From positions 868,001-932,000 of the forward strand of contig NZ_CP076413.1 of assembly GCF_021173085.1 (NCBI RefSeq): DNA of 64,000 nucleotides, given 5' to 3'. The notes beneath the pieces are model-generated. The model made no database searches and was not told where the DNA came from. It saw nothing but the letters and a program-made list of their open reading frames with translations. The position numbers were made by a program, and so were the translations under genes. This DNA comes from Ralstonia wenshanensis. GTDB lineage: Bacteria; Pseudomonadota; Gammaproteobacteria; Burkholderiales; Burkholderiaceae. Within the stretch, counting starts at the first letter, position 1, and the number at the start of each line of letters is the position of its first letter. Positions 53,849 to 63,997 of the stretch are shown here, piece by piece.

Positions 53849-55759
53849 ATGGCCCTGTTTTCCATTACCGATGCGCAACTGGCGTTCGGCCACGTGGCGC
53901 TGCTCGACCACACCGATTTCTCGCTGGAGGCCGGCGAGCGCGTTGGCCTGATCGGCCGCAATGGCACCGGCAAGTCGTCGCTGCTCAAGATCGTGGCGGG
54001 TACGACTTCGCCGGATGACGGCCTGATCGCGCGCCAGAGCGGCGTGACGTCGGCGTATGTGCCGCAAGAGCCCGAATTCGATCCGGAACAGACCGTGGCC
54101 GAAGCCGTGGCGATGGGGGTGCCGCAGGCCGCCGGCCTGCTTGCCGAATACGAAGCGCTGATCACGTCGATGGGGGATTCCCACGATGAAGACGCGCTGC
54201 ACAAGCTGCAGGCGTTGCAATCCCAACTGGAAGCGGCCGATGCGTGGCAACTGCGTACGCGCGTGGAGACGACGATCGCCCAGCTGGGCCTGCAGCCCGG
54301 CGCGCGCATCGGTTCGTTGTCGGGCGGCCTGACCAAGCGTGTGGCGCTTGCGCAGGCGCTGGTGGGCGCGCCCGACATCCTGCTGCTGGACGAGCCGACC
54401 AACCACCTCGACTACGACTCCATCCGCTGGCTCGAAGACTTGCTGTTGGCGTTCCGCGGCAGCGTGTTGTTCATCACGCACGATCGCGCGTTTCTTGACC
54501 GCGTGGCCACGCGCATCATCGAACTCGATCGCGGCAAGCTGCGCTCGTACCCCGGCAATTTCACGGCGTATCAGACGCGCAAGGTGCAGGAGCTGGAAGC
54601 TGAAGCGCTGGAAAATGCACGCTTCGACAAGCTGCTCGCGCAGGAAGAGGTGTGGATCCGCAAGGGCGTGGAAGCGCGCCGCACCCGCAGCGTGGGCCGA
54701 GTTGCGCGGCTGGAACAAATGCGTGTGGAGCGCCAGGCGCGCCGCGAGGTGCAAGGCAACGTGAAGCTCGAAGTCTCGCAGGGCGACCGCTCCGGCAAGA
54801 TCGTCGCCGAGCTGATCGACGTGACCAAGCGCTACGGCGACAAAACCGTCGTCGACAATTTCACCGCCACCATCATGCGCGGCGACAAGGTCGGGATTCT
54901 CGGCGCCAACGGCGTCGGCAAGACCACGCTGCTGAAGTTGATTCTCGGCGAATTAGCGCCCGATTCGGGCACGGTGCGCAACGGCACCAACTTGCAGGTG
55001 GCGTATTTCGATCAGATGCGCGCGCAGTTGGACCTGAACCGGTCGCTCGCCGACACCATCAGCCCGGGCAGCGACTGGATCGAAGTGAACGGCCAGCGCA
55101 AGCACGTGATGAGCTACCTGGGCGATTTCCTCTTCCCGCCCGAGCGTGCGCGCTCGCCGGTGGCTTCGCTGTCGGGCGGCGAGCGCAACCGCTTGCTGCT
55201 GGCTCGCCTGTTTGCCCGTCCGGCCAACGTGCTGGTGCTCGACGAGCCGACCAACGACCTGGACATCGACACGCTTGAACTGCTGGAAGAACTGCTGCAG
55301 GAATACAGCGGTACCGTTTTCCTCGTTTCACACGATCGCGCGTTCGTCGACAACGTCGTCACCTCGGTGATTGCGGCAGAGGGCGAGGGCCGTTGGCGCG
55401 AATACGTGGGCGGCTTCTCGGACTGGCAGACGCAATCGGCGCGCTCGGCGCAAATGTCGCAAGCCGCCAAGCCCGTCGCCGAAGAGAAGAAACCCGAAGC
55501 CGCCAAGCCGCGCGAGCGCGCCACGGTCAAGCTCAGCTACAAGGAGCAGCGCGAACTGGACGCGCTGCCCGCCACCATCGAAGCGCTGGAGGCGGAGCAG
55601 AAGCAGGTCGGCGGCGAACTGGAAGACGGCACGATCTACGGCCGCGACCCGGAGCGCGCGCAAAAGCTGGCCGAGCGCCACGAAGCCATCGAACTGGAGC
55701 TGCTGGAGGCGCTGGAGCGCTGGGAAGCCCTGGAGGCAAAGCGCGCCGGCACGGTGTGA
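53849..55759 (+). CDS. uup: ABC-F family ATPase Uup
   Basis: 636 aa, soluble, two ATP-binding cassettes. Walker A 1 in LIGRNGTGKSSLLKI, signature 1 LSGGLTKRVALAQAL, Walker B LLLDEPTNHLDYDS; Walker A 2 in ILGANGVGKTTLLKL, signature 2 LSGGERNRLLLARL, Walker B VLVLDEPTNDLDIDT. The C-terminal ~90 residues (KLSYKEQRELDALPATIEAL) form the coiled coil found in Uup but not EttA. Acts at the ribosome and affects precise transposon excision in E. coli. Confidence 0.94.
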   Translation: MALFSITDAQLAFGHVALLDHTDFSLEAGERVGLIGRNGTGKSSLLKIVAGTTSPDDGLIARQSGVTSAYVPQEPEFDPEQTVAEAVAMGVPQAAGLLAEYEALITSMGDSHDEDALHKLQALQSQLEAADAWQLRTRVETTIAQLGLQPGARIGSLSGGLTKRVALAQALVGAPDILLLDEPTNHLDYDSIRWLEDLLLAFRGSVLFITHDRAFLDRVATRIIELDRGKLRSYPGNFTAYQTRKVQELEAEALENARFDKLLAQEEVWIRKGVEARRTRSVGRVARLEQMRVERQARREVQGNVKLEVSQGDRSGKIVAELIDVTKRYGDKTVVDNFTATIMRGDKVGILGANGVGKTTLLKLILGELAPDSGTVRNGTNLQVAYFDQMRAQLDLNRSLADTISPGSDWIEVNGQRKHVMSYLGDFLFPPERARSPVASLSGGERNRLLLARLFARPANVLVLDEPTNDLDIDTLELLEELLQEYSGTVFLVSHDRAFVDNVVTSVIAAEGEGRWREYVGGFSDWQTQSARSAQMSQAAKPVAEEKKPEAAKPRERATVKLSYKEQRELDALPATIEALEAEQKQVGGELEDGTIYGRDPERAQKLAERHEAIELELLEALERWEALEAKRAGTV

Positions 55760-55865
55760 CGCCGCAGTAACCACGCAATATGTCAGCGGGCTGTCGGGCG
55801 AATGTGAGTTCCGGCTCGCGTCCCGACGCTGACGATCCCTCCGCATTGTTGAGGACAGCTTCCTT

Positions 55866-55871
55866 TACAAT
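55866..55871 (+). promoter_or_regulatory. Candidate -10 element for parE
   Basis: TACAAT in CTTTACAATGCG, 61 bases before the parE ATG. Confidence 0.45.
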
Positions 55872-55931
55872 GCGCGCTGCATTCCCGGTGCTTGGGGACA
55901 GACCCAGGCCTGGTCAGTTTTTCCGCCTTCC

Positions 55932-57917
55932 ATGAGCAAAACCTCCCAATACAGCGAATCGTCGATCAAGGTCCTCAAGGGCCTGGAACCGGTCAAGCAA
56001 CGGCCGGGCATGTACACGCGCACCGACAATCCCCTGCACATCGTGCAGGAAGTCATCGACAACTCCGCTGACGAGGCGTTGGGCGGTTACGGCAAGCTGA
56101 TTGCCGTGACGCTGCACAAGGACGGCAGCGTGAGCGTGGAAGACGATGCGCGCGGCATCCCCGTCGGCATCCACCCCGAAGAGGGCGTGCCGGTGGTCGA
56201 GATCGTCTACACGCGCCTGCATGCCGGTGGCAAGTTCGACAAGGGCCGCGGTGGCGCATATGCGTTCTCCGGCGGGCTGCACGGCGTGGGCGTGTCGGTC
56301 ACGAACGCGCTGTCGACGCGGCTGGAAGTGACGGTCTGGCGTGACGGCAATGTGTCGACGCTTGCGTTCTCCGGCGGCGACGTGATCGAGCCGCTCGCCA
56401 CCCGCAAGGCCGAGCGCGGCGAGAAAAAGAGCGGCACACGCGTGCGCGCGTGGCCGGACGCCAAGTATTTCGACTCCGAGAACATCCCCCAGGCCGAGCT
56501 GCAGCGCTTGCTGCGCAGCAAGGCCGTGCTGCTGCCGGGCGTGAAGGTCACGCTCACGCTGGAAAAAACCGGCGAGACGCTCGAATGGCAATACGACCAG
56601 GGCCTGCGCGGCTATCTGGTCGAATCGCTTGCGCAAGGCAGCGGCGCCGAGCCGGTGATTCCCTTGTTTGAAGGCGAACACTTTGCCGACCCCGACAAGC
56701 TCGGCGAAGAGGGTTTTGCATTCGGCGAGGGCGCTTCGTGGGTGGTGGCCTGGACGGAAGAGGGCTCGCCAGTGCGCGAGTCGTACGTCAACCTGATCCC
56801 GACACCCGCGGGCGGCACGCACGAATCCGGTTTGCGCGAAGGCCTGTTCCAGGCCGTGAAGAGCTTTGTCGAGATGCATGCGTTGCTGCCCAAGGGCGTC
56901 AAGCTGATGTCCGAAGACGTGTTTGCGCGCGCTTCGTTCGTGCTGTCGGCCAAGGTGCTCGACCCGCAGTTCCAGGGGCAGATCAAGGAGCGCCTGAACA
57001 GCCGCGATGCGGTGCGGCTGGTGTCGACCTTCAGCCGCCCGGCGTTGGAACTGTGGCTGAACCAGCACGTCGAGCACGGCAAGAAGCTCGCCGAACTCGT
57101 CATCAAGCAGGCGCAGGCGCGCACACGCGCCGCGCAGAAGGTCGAGAAGAAGAAGGGCTCCGGCGTGGCCGTGCTGCCCGGCAAGCTGACCGACTGCGAA
57201 TCCGACGACGTCACCCGCAACGAACTCTTCCTGGTGGAAGGCGACTCCGCTGGTGGCTCGGCCAAGATGGGCCGCGACAAGGAATTCCAGGCCATCCTGC
57301 CGTTGCGCGGCAAGGTGCTGAACACCTGGGAGACCGAGCGCGACCGCCTGTTCGCCAACAACGAAGTGCACGACATTGCGGTCGCCATCGGCGTCGACCC
57401 GCACGGTCCGAACGATGCGGTCGACCTGTCGGGCCTGCGCTACGGCAAGATCTGCATCCTGTCCGATGCTGACGTGGACGGCGCGCACATCCAGGTGCTG
57501 CTGCTCACGTTGTTCTTCAAGCACTTCCCGCAACTGATCGATCGCGGGAACGTATGCGTGGCCCGGCCGCCGCTGTATCGTGTCGATGCCCCCGCGCGCG
57601 GCAAGAAGCCCGCGCAAAAGCTCTACGCGCTGGACGACGGCGAGCTGGAAGCCATTGAAGACAAGCTGCGCAAGGACGGCGTGAAGGAAGGTGCCTGGCA
57701 GATTTCCCGCTTCAAGGGCCTGGGCGAAATGAGCGCCGAGCAGCTCTGGGAAACCACCATGAACCCCGACACGCGCCGCCTGCTGCCTGTGGCGCTGGGC
57801 GAGTTGGGCCAAGACCAGACCATCAACATGATGAACATGCTGATGGGCAAGGGCGAAGCCGGCGCGCGCCGCACATGGCTGGAAGCGCGCGGCAACGAAG
57901 TCGAAGCCGATATTTGA
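55932..57917 (+). CDS. parE: DNA topoisomerase IV subunit B
   Basis: 661 aa. GHKL ATPase fold: VIDNSADEALGGY, DDARGIPVG, GLHGVGVSVTNALS. TOPRIM domain: LVEGDSAGGSAKMGRDKEFQAILPLRGKVLN and ILSDADVDGAHIQVLLLTLFF, with the Gyr/ParE end RFKGLGEMSAEQLWETTMNPDTR. The length (shorter than GyrB by ~150 residues) and linkage to parC identify it as ParE. Decatenates daughter chromosomes. Confidence 0.95.
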   Translation: MSKTSQYSESSIKVLKGLEPVKQRPGMYTRTDNPLHIVQEVIDNSADEALGGYGKLIAVTLHKDGSVSVEDDARGIPVGIHPEEGVPVVEIVYTRLHAGGKFDKGRGGAYAFSGGLHGVGVSVTNALSTRLEVTVWRDGNVSTLAFSGGDVIEPLATRKAERGEKKSGTRVRAWPDAKYFDSENIPQAELQRLLRSKAVLLPGVKVTLTLEKTGETLEWQYDQGLRGYLVESLAQGSGAEPVIPLFEGEHFADPDKLGEEGFAFGEGASWVVAWTEEGSPVRESYVNLIPTPAGGTHESGLREGLFQAVKSFVEMHALLPKGVKLMSEDVFARASFVLSAKVLDPQFQGQIKERLNSRDAVRLVSTFSRPALELWLNQHVEHGKKLAELVIKQAQARTRAAQKVEKKKGSGVAVLPGKLTDCESDDVTRNELFLVEGDSAGGSAKMGRDKEFQAILPLRGKVLNTWETERDRLFANNEVHDIAVAIGVDPHGPNDAVDLSGLRYGKICILSDADVDGAHIQVLLLTLFFKHFPQLIDRGNVCVARPPLYRVDAPARGKKPAQKLYALDDGELEAIEDKLRKDGVKEGAWQISRFKGLGEMSAEQLWETTMNPDTRRLLPVALGELGQDQTINMMNMLMGKGEAGARRTWLEARGNEVEADI

Positions 57918-57933
57918 TCGCTGACCGACAACG

Positions 57934-58824
57934 ATGAAGCTGTTTGCACGTTTCGCACTCGCATTGACGGCGCTGGCCCTGGTGGCCAGCCAGCCGGCGC
58001 GCGCGGACGTCTACGGCTACATCGACGAAAACGGTCTCGCGCACTTTGCGGCGGAACGCCTGGACGATCGCTACGTGCTGTTCATGAAGGGTGCGGCGGT
58101 GGCGAGCAAGGGCGACGACAAGGCGAAGGACGACAGCGCCATCGCCCTGCCGGCCACTGAGCTGCCCGACGCCGATGCCTATCTCAATGCCAGCAAGCGC
58201 GATGCACTCGACAACGCCGCTGGCATGCGCCAGCGCCTGGTGCGCGCAGTGCTGCAGCATCCGAACGTACCGACGGTGGAACCGCTGATCCGCCAGGCCG
58301 CCAGTAAGCACGGTATCGACCCCGCGCTGGTGAAGGCCGTGATTGCCGCCGAATCCGGTTTCAACCCGCAGGCCGTGTCGCCCAAGGGCGCAATCGGGCT
58401 GATGCAGGTGATTCCGGACACCGGCGCGCGCTACGGGGTGACGGGCGACGCCCGCCGCACGGCCGCACAGAAGCTGGCCGACCCGAAGACCAACATCACC
58501 ACCGGCGTGCGTTACCTGAGCGATCTGCTGCGCATGTTCTCGGGCAACCTTGAACTCGTATTGGCCGCCTACAACGCGGGCGAGGGCGCGGTGCAGAAGC
58601 ACGGCAACGACATTCCGCCCTACACCGAGACACAGAACTACGTGAAGACGGTGCTGCAGTTCTATCGCTACTACAACCCGGTCGCCGCCGTGCCTGGGCT
58701 GATGAACGTGAGTGCCAACGGCGTCATCGCCACGCGCAAGCCAGGCCGTACGGGACGGCCTGCACGCATCGAACTCGTCTTGGACCCGGCCACCGGCGTG
58801 GCCACGAACCTACCCCAACATTGA
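57934..58824 (+). CDS. Lytic transglycosylase (SLT domain) with DUF4124-like N-terminus
   Basis: 296 aa, secreted (MKLFARFALALTALALVASQPARA signal). An N-terminal stretch (DVYGYIDENGLAHFAAERLDDRY) resembles the DUF4124 fold. The SLT domain has the catalytic glutamate in AVIAAESGFNPQAVSPKGAIGLMQVIPDTG and the GVRYLSDLL...VLAAYNAGEGAV segment. Cleaves peptidoglycan. It lies between parE (16 bases) and parC (49 bases), probably in one transcript, an unusual place for a cell-wall enzyme. Confidence 0.9.
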   Translation: MKLFARFALALTALALVASQPARADVYGYIDENGLAHFAAERLDDRYVLFMKGAAVASKGDDKAKDDSAIALPATELPDADAYLNASKRDALDNAAGMRQRLVRAVLQHPNVPTVEPLIRQAASKHGIDPALVKAVIAAESGFNPQAVSPKGAIGLMQVIPDTGARYGVTGDARRTAAQKLADPKTNITTGVRYLSDLLRMFSGNLELVLAAYNAGEGAVQKHGNDIPPYTETQNYVKTVLQFYRYYNPVAAVPGLMNVSANGVIATRKPGRTGRPARIELVLDPATGVATNLPQH

Positions 58825-58873
58825 TCCTGGCGGCGCCGCAACGTTGAAGCGCGCCGCTTTCGCTTGAGCCTCC

Positions 58874-61216
58874 ATGGAACAACAAGACATCCTCTTCGAC
58901 CCCAGCGAGCCGGCCGAAGCGCTCACGCTTGGCGCCTATGCCGAGCGCGCTTACCTCGACTACGCCATCAGCGTGGTCAAGGGCCGCGCGCTGCCCGAGG
59001 TGGCCGATGGCCAGAAGCCGGTGCAGCGCCGCATCCTGTTTGCGATGCACGAGATGGGCCTGCGCTCCGATGCCAAGCCGGTCAAATCGGCGCGCGTGGT
59101 GGGCGACGTGCTGGGTAAATACCACCCGCACGGCGATCAATCCGCCTACGACGCGCTGGTGCGCCTGGCGCAGGATTTCTCGCTGCGCTACCCGCTGATC
59201 GACGGTCAGGGCAACTTCGGCTCGCGCGACGGCGACGGCGCGGCGGCGATGCGCTACACCGAAGCGCGCCTCACGCCCATCTCGCGTCTGCTGCTCGAAG
59301 AGCTGGATCAGGGCACGGTCGATTTCATCCCGAACTACGACGGTTCGATGGAAGAGCCGAAGCTGCTGCCTGCGCGCCTGCCGTTCGTGCTGCTCAACGG
59401 CGCATCGGGCATTGCGGTGGGGATGGCCACGGAGATCCCGTCGCACAACCTGCGCGAAGTGGCGAGCGCCACCGTGGCGCTCATCCGCGACGACAAGCTC
59501 ACCAGCACCGACCTGATGCAGTACATGCCGGGTCCGGATTTCCCGGGCGGCGGCCAGATCATCTCGTCTGCAGCCGACATTGCGCAGGTATATGAGAGCG
59601 GTCGCGGCAGCCTGAAGGTGCGTGCGCGCTGGAAGATCGAAGAACTCGCGCGCGGCCAGTGGCAGCTCGTGGTGAACGAACTGCCGCCCAACACCTCGTC
59701 GCAAAAGGTGCTGGAAGAGATTGAAGAGCTGACGAACCCGAAGGTGCGCACGGGCAAGAAGTCGTTGTCGCCGGATCAGCTCACCATGAAGCAGACCATG
59801 CTGGGTCTGCTCGATGCCGTGCGCGATGAATCCGGCAAGGACGCGCCGGTGCGTCTCGTGTTCGAGCCCAAGAGCAAGAACATCGACCAGCAGGAATTTG
59901 CCAACGCGCTGCTGGCGCATACGTCGCTGGAATCGGGCGCGGCCATCAACCTGGTGATGATCGGTACGGATGGCCGTCCGCGCCAGAAGGGGCTGGCCGA
60001 GATCCTGCGCGAATGGATCGCCTACCGCTTTGCCACGGTCACGCGCCGCACGCGCCATCGTCTGGGCAAGGTGGAAGACCGCATCCACATCCTCGAAGGC
60101 CGGCAACTGGTGCTGCTGCGCATTGAGGACGTGATCCGCATCATCCGCGAGAGCGAGGAGCCCAAGGCCGCGCTGATCCAGGTCTTCAACCTGAGCGACC
60201 GCCAGGCCGAAGACATCCTGGAAATCCGCCTGCGCCAGCTCGCACGCCTGGAGGCCATCAAGATCGAGCAGGAGCTGAAGAACCTGCGCGAAGAGCAGGG
60301 CGAGCTGGACGTGCTGCTGAAGTCCGAGACCATGATGCGCCGTCGCATCATCAAGGAGATCGAGACCGACGCGAAGCAATACGGCGACGACCGCCGCACC
60401 TTCATCCAGGAAGAGCGCCGCGCCGCTGCCGAAGTGAAGGTCGTCGATGAACCCGTCACGGTGATCGTCTCGCAGAAGGGCTGGGTACGCACGCGCCAGG
60501 GCCATGGCCACGACGCCACGCAATTCGGCTTCAAGGCAGGCGACACGCTGTACGACACGTTTGAATGCCGCACCACTGATGCGCTGCTGATCTTCGGCAC
60601 GCGCGACGACAAGGGCACGGGCCGCGTCTATTCCGTGGCCGTGGCCAACCTGCCGGGCGGCCGTGGCGATGGTGTGCCGCTGACGACGCTGATCGAACTC
60701 GCGCCGGGCACGCATATCGCTCACACGTTCGCGGGCCACGCCGAACAGAATCTGGTGATCTCCACGCGCGGCGGCAACGGCTTCCTGGCCAAGGTGGGGG
60801 ACATGGTCGGTCGCCAGAAGGCCGGCAAGGCGTTCCTGACGCTGGACGAAGGCGATCAACCGAACAAACCGGCGCCGGTGCCGGCTGACGCTTATGGCGT
60901 GGCGTGCCTGTCCGAAGGCGGCCGCATGCTGCTGTTCCAGATCAGCGAGTTGAAGACGCTCGCCAGCGGTGGCCGCGGCGTGATCCTGATGGAGCTGGAG
61001 AAGAACGAAACGCTGCTCCAGGCGCTGGCCTTCGGTGCAGCAGGCTTCGTGCTCTCGGGCAACGGCCCGCGCGGCGGCAAGGCGGTCGAACAGACCCTGA
61101 CGACCCGCGCGCAAGAGCCGTATGCAGGCAAGCGCGCACGCAAGGGCAAGACGCTGGAGCCCAAGCTGCGCGATCCGAAGCTCTCCCTGCCGAAACCGGC
61201 ACCGGCAGCCGCCTGA
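58874..61216 (+). CDS. parC: DNA topoisomerase IV subunit A
   Basis: 780 aa. The catalytic tyrosine is Y128 in [11 protein letters not shown]; the quinolone-determining region reads [20 protein letters not shown], with Gln at the position of E. coli Ser80 and Asp at that of Glu84. The C-terminal beta-pinwheel repeats begin near residue 520 ([33 protein letters not shown]-type blades). Cuts and rejoins both strands with ParE. ATG 58874 is the start. Confidence 0.96.
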   Translation: MEQQDILFDPSEPAEALTLGAYAERAYLDYAISVVKGRALPEVADGQKPVQRRILFAMHEMGLRSDAKPVKSARVVGDVLGKYHPHGDQSAYDALVRLAQDFSLRYPLIDGQGNFGSRDGDGAAAMRYTEARLTPISRLLLEELDQGTVDFIPNYDGSMEEPKLLPARLPFVLLNGASGIAVGMATEIPSHNLREVASATVALIRDDKLTSTDLMQYMPGPDFPGGGQIISSAADIAQVYESGRGSLKVRARWKIEELARGQWQLVVNELPPNTSSQKVLEEIEELTNPKVRTGKKSLSPDQLTMKQTMLGLLDAVRDESGKDAPVRLVFEPKSKNIDQQEFANALLAHTSLESGAAINLVMIGTDGRPRQKGLAEILREWIAYRFATVTRRTRHRLGKVEDRIHILEGRQLVLLRIEDVIRIIRESEEPKAALIQVFNLSDRQAEDILEIRLRQLARLEAIKIEQELKNLREEQGELDVLLKSETMMRRRIIKEIETDAKQYGDDRRTFIQEERRAAAEVKVVDEPVTVIVSQKGWVRTRQGHGHDATQFGFKAGDTLYDTFECRTTDALLIFGTRDDKGTGRVYSVAVANLPGGRGDGVPLTTLIELAPGTHIAHTFAGHAEQNLVISTRGGNGFLAKVGDMVGRQKAGKAFLTLDEGDQPNKPAPVPADAYGVACLSEGGRMLLFQISELKTLASGGRGVILMELEKNETLLQALAFGAAGFVLSGNGPRGGKAVEQTLTTRAQEPYAGKRARKGKTLEPKLRDPKLSLPKPAPAAA

Positions 61217-61220
61217 TCCG

Positions 61221-61799
61221 ATGAGCGATCCGCACGCCCCGCCTGACGCGGTTTCGGCGACAGACGCAAACGTTCCCTCGTGCCGCACGCTCTTTACCGA
61301 GTTTGCGCGGATGGGGCTGTCGGGCTTTGGCGGCGTGCTGCCCTTTGCGCGCGCCGGCATTGTGGATCGCAACCGCTGGCTATCCAACACCGAGTTCGCC
61401 GAGCTGCTGAGTCTCGGGCAGGTGTTGCCCGGTCCGAATGTGGTCAACCTGTCGGTGATGCTCGGCTATCGGTATCACGGCGTACGTGGCGCCGCGGCAG
61501 CAATGGGCGGCCTTGTGCTCACGCCTGCCGTGCTGCTGCTGTTGATCGTCATGCTGTACGACCAATTCAGCGCGCTGCCTTTGGTGCAGAACCTGCTTAA
61601 GGGCATGGCAGCGGTGGCGGCGGGGCTGGTGCTCTCAACGGCGGTCAAGCTGGCGCAAGGCCAGTCGCGCACCTGGCGTGCCGTCGGCATCGGTCTGGCG
61701 GTCGTCCTCACCATCGGCGTGCTGCAGTGGCCGCTGCTTCCCGTGATGCTGGTGCTGATACCGCTTGCCCTCCTGCTCGAATGGAGGGCGATGCGATGA
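61221..61799 (+). CDS. Chromate transporter, ChrA N-terminal-type half
   Basis: 192 aa, about five to six hydrophobic segments. The CHR signature FARMGLSGFGGVLPFARAGIVDRNRWLS and GQVLPGPNVVNLSVMLGYR are typical of the first half of ChrA. It is a single-domain (short-chain) CHR protein; the second half is the next gene, which overlaps by four bases. Together they probably export chromate or another anion as a heterodimer. Confidence 0.88.
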   Translation: MSDPHAPPDAVSATDANVPSCRTLFTEFARMGLSGFGGVLPFARAGIVDRNRWLSNTEFAELLSLGQVLPGPNVVNLSVMLGYRYHGVRGAAAAMGGLVLTPAVLLLLIVMLYDQFSALPLVQNLLKGMAAVAAGLVLSTAVKLAQGQSRTWRAVGIGLAVVLTIGVLQWPLLPVMLVLIPLALLLEWRAMR

Positions 61800-62326
61800 C
61801 CTACCTCACCACCGTCTTCGACCTGTTCTGGCACTTTCTCGTGCTGTCGTTTCTCTCCATTGGCGGGGCCAGCTCGACGCTGCCCGACATGCACCGTTTC
61901 CTGGTCGACACGCGGCACTACATGACGAGTGAGCAGTTGAGCGCCATGTATGCCATTTCCCAGGCGGCACCCGGGCCCAACGTGTTGTTTGTGGAATTGT
62001 TCGGCTGGCAGGCGGCGGGTCTGGGCGGTGCAATTGCCTCGATGGTTGGCATCTGCGGGCCGTCGTGCGTGATCGCCGCCGTCATCGCGCGCGTCATGGA
62101 CCGCAAGCCCGACGCGCGCTGGATTGCGCTGGTCCGCCGTGGCCTTGCACCACTGACGATCGGCCTGCTGTTCTCCACCGGCTGGGTGCTCGCGCGCGGC
62201 GCAGACAGCAGCTTCAGCACCGTCGCGCTGACTGTGGCGACGGTCATGGTGTGTTCCTTCACCCGCGTCCACCCGCTGGTGCTGGTGGGGCTGGGGGCAT
62301 TGGTCGGCGGTATGGGCTGGGTATAG
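61796..62326 (+). CDS. Chromate transporter, ChrA C-terminal-type half
   Basis: 176 aa with five hydrophobic segments. FLSIGGASSTLPDMHRFLVDTRHYMT and AISQAAPGPNVLFVELFGWQAAG are the CHR domain signature of the partner subunit. Its ATGA overlap with the preceding gene means coupled translation. Reading frames are intact in both, so this is a natural split rather than a frameshift; a bidomain ChrA would be about 400 aa. Confidence 0.88.
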   Translation: MTYLTTVFDLFWHFLVLSFLSIGGASSTLPDMHRFLVDTRHYMTSEQLSAMYAISQAAPGPNVLFVELFGWQAAGLGGAIASMVGICGPSCVIAAVIARVMDRKPDARWIALVRRGLAPLTIGLLFSTGWVLARGADSSFSTVALTVATVMVCSFTRVHPLVLVGLGALVGGMGWV

Positions 62327-62354
62327 CGCTCGTACCGCACGGCCTGCGAAATCC

Positions 62355-62380
62355 AAGGCGGACACATGTCCGCCTTTTTC
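62355..62380 (+). terminator. Intrinsic terminator after the ChrA pair
   Basis: AAGGCGGAC (62355-62363) pairs with GTCCGCCTT (62368-62376) followed by TTTC. Confidence 0.88.
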
Positions 62381-62443
62381 TTTGGGCGCTTGGAGACATG
62401 TCCGGAGCGCTACCCCTCGGGAATACCCCAATGCCATCGATAA

Positions 62444-62488
62444 TGTATATACAACAACATATATGGATACGTGATGTTGTCTGTATAT
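62444..62488. promoter_or_regulatory. Palindromic operator region before the amino-acid permease
   Basis: TGTATATACA (62444-62453) is a perfect 10-bp palindrome. ACAACAT (62454-62460) and ATGTTGT (62474-62480) form an inverted repeat, extended with one bulged base by TGTATAT (62482-62488). The TGTA-N2-TACA form resembles targets of GntR/HutC-type repressors; that reading is inferred. The stretch is strikingly AT-rich for this chromosome. Confidence 0.55.
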
Positions 62489-62567
62489 GGCTTCGCATCC
62501 CACCGAGCCATGCGTCGAGCCGGGACCGGCCTCGCAGGCAACCTCGCCGACATAAAGAGGAGACAGT

Positions 62568-63950
62568 TTGGAACACCTTCAACGCAACCTGCGCGCGCGG
62601 CATATCCGCTTTCTCGCGCTCGGTTCGGCCATCGGCACGGGCCTTTTCTATGGCTCCGCTTCGGCCATCCAGCTGGCCGGACCGGCCGTGATCCTCGCGT
62701 ACATCATCGGTGGCGCGGCCGTCTACATGGTCATGCGCGCGCTCGGCGAGATGGCGGTGCGCCAGCCGGTTTCCGGCTCGTTCGGGCGCTATGCGCGCGA
62801 CAACCTCGGCCCGCTCGCCGGCTTTCTCACCGGCTGGACGTACATCCTCGAGATGGTGATCGTCTGCCTGGCCGACGTAACCGCCTTCGGCATCTACATG
62901 GGCTTCTGGTTTCCGGAGGTGCCGCAATGGATCTGGGTGCTCGGCATCGTCATGCTCATCTGCGGCCTGAACCTCTGCAACGTCAAGGTGTTCGGCGAGA
63001 TGGAATTCTGGCTCGCGCTCGTCAAGATCGTGGCGATCGGCGCCATGATCGTCGGCGGCACCGTCATCCTGTTCCTTGGTGTGAAGATGAACGGCGAGCA
63101 CGCGTCAGGCCTGAGCAATCTCTGGTCGCACGGCGGTTTCCTGCCGCACGGCGTGGGCGGCCTCGTGGCGTCGTTTGCCGTGGTGATGTTCGCGTATGGC
63201 GGCGTCGAGATCATCGGCATCACCGGCGGCGAGGCGCAGAACCCCGACAAGGTCATCCCCAAGGCCATCAACGCCGTGCCGGCGCGCATCCTGTTGTTCT
63301 ACGTGCTGACCATGTGCGTGCTGATGGCGATCTTCCCGTGGACGGGCATCGACGGCCAGGGCAGCCCGTTTGTGCAGATCTTCTCCGGACTGGGCATCCG
63401 GTCTGCGGCGGCCATCCTCAACCTCATCGTCATCTCGGCAGCCATCTCGGCCATCAACAGCAACATCTTCGGCGCGGGCCGGATGATGTACGGCATGGCG
63501 GAGCAGGGCCAGGCGCCGCGCATCTTTGCGGCCACGTCGCGTCACGGTGTGCCCTGGGTGACGGTGCTGTTCATGGCCGGCGCGTTGCTGAGCGGCGTGG
63601 TGCTGAACTACCTCATCCCGGAGAACGTCTTCGTGATCATCGCGTCGATCGCCACGTTCGCCACCGTGTGGGTCTGGCTCATGATCCTGCTGTCTCAGGT
63701 GGCGATGCGCCGTCGCCTGTCGGCCGAAGAAGTGCGTGCGCTCAAGTTCAAGGTGCCGCTGTGGCCAGTCGGGCCGGCACTCGCCATCGCGTTCATGCTG
63801 TTCGTGATCGGTGTGCTGGGCACCATGGAAGACACGCGCGTGGCGCTGTACGTGGGCGCTGGCTGGGTGTTGCTCATGTCGGCAGCGTGGTATCTGTGCG
63901 TAAAACCCAACGCCACAGCCGTTCTGGCGGAAGAGGCCAGCGGGGCGTGA
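62568..63950 (+). CDS. Amino-acid permease (AAT/APC family)
   Basis: 460 aa, about 12 transmembrane helices. [24 protein letters not shown] is the N-terminal substrate/sodium-site region, [25 protein letters not shown] the family signature, and [27 protein letters not shown] follows. Substrate could be proline, GABA or histidine; it cannot be told from motifs. It starts at TTG 62568, after a clear AAGAGGAGA site. A palindromic operator lies upstream, and a further gene begins after it at 63998. Confidence 0.9.
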   Translation: MEHLQRNLRARHIRFLALGSAIGTGLFYGSASAIQLAGPAVILAYIIGGAAVYMVMRALGEMAVRQPVSGSFGRYARDNLGPLAGFLTGWTYILEMVIVCLADVTAFGIYMGFWFPEVPQWIWVLGIVMLICGLNLCNVKVFGEMEFWLALVKIVAIGAMIVGGTVILFLGVKMNGEHASGLSNLWSHGGFLPHGVGGLVASFAVVMFAYGGVEIIGITGGEAQNPDKVIPKAINAVPARILLFYVLTMCVLMAIFPWTGIDGQGSPFVQIFSGLGIRSAAAILNLIVISAAISAINSNIFGAGRMMYGMAEQGQAPRIFAATSRHGVPWVTVLFMAGALLSGVVLNYLIPENVFVIIASIATFATVWVWLMILLSQVAMRRRLSAEEVRALKFKVPLWPVGPALAIAFMLFVIGVLGTMEDTRVALYVGAGWVLLMSAAWYLCVKPNATAVLAEEASGA

Positions 63951-63997
63951 GCCCGGCCCGCCCCCGCAAATAAAAAGACGAGTTTCGGAGACAACCC

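Noticed and set aside
55914-57812. 632-codon reverse-strand open frame across parE
   Set aside because: Antisense shadow of parE with the same low-information composition.
58724-61447. 907-codon reverse-strand open frame across parC
   Set aside because: Antisense to a fully convincing parC; composition (Arg, His, Leu, Gln) is typical of shadow frames in GC-rich genes.
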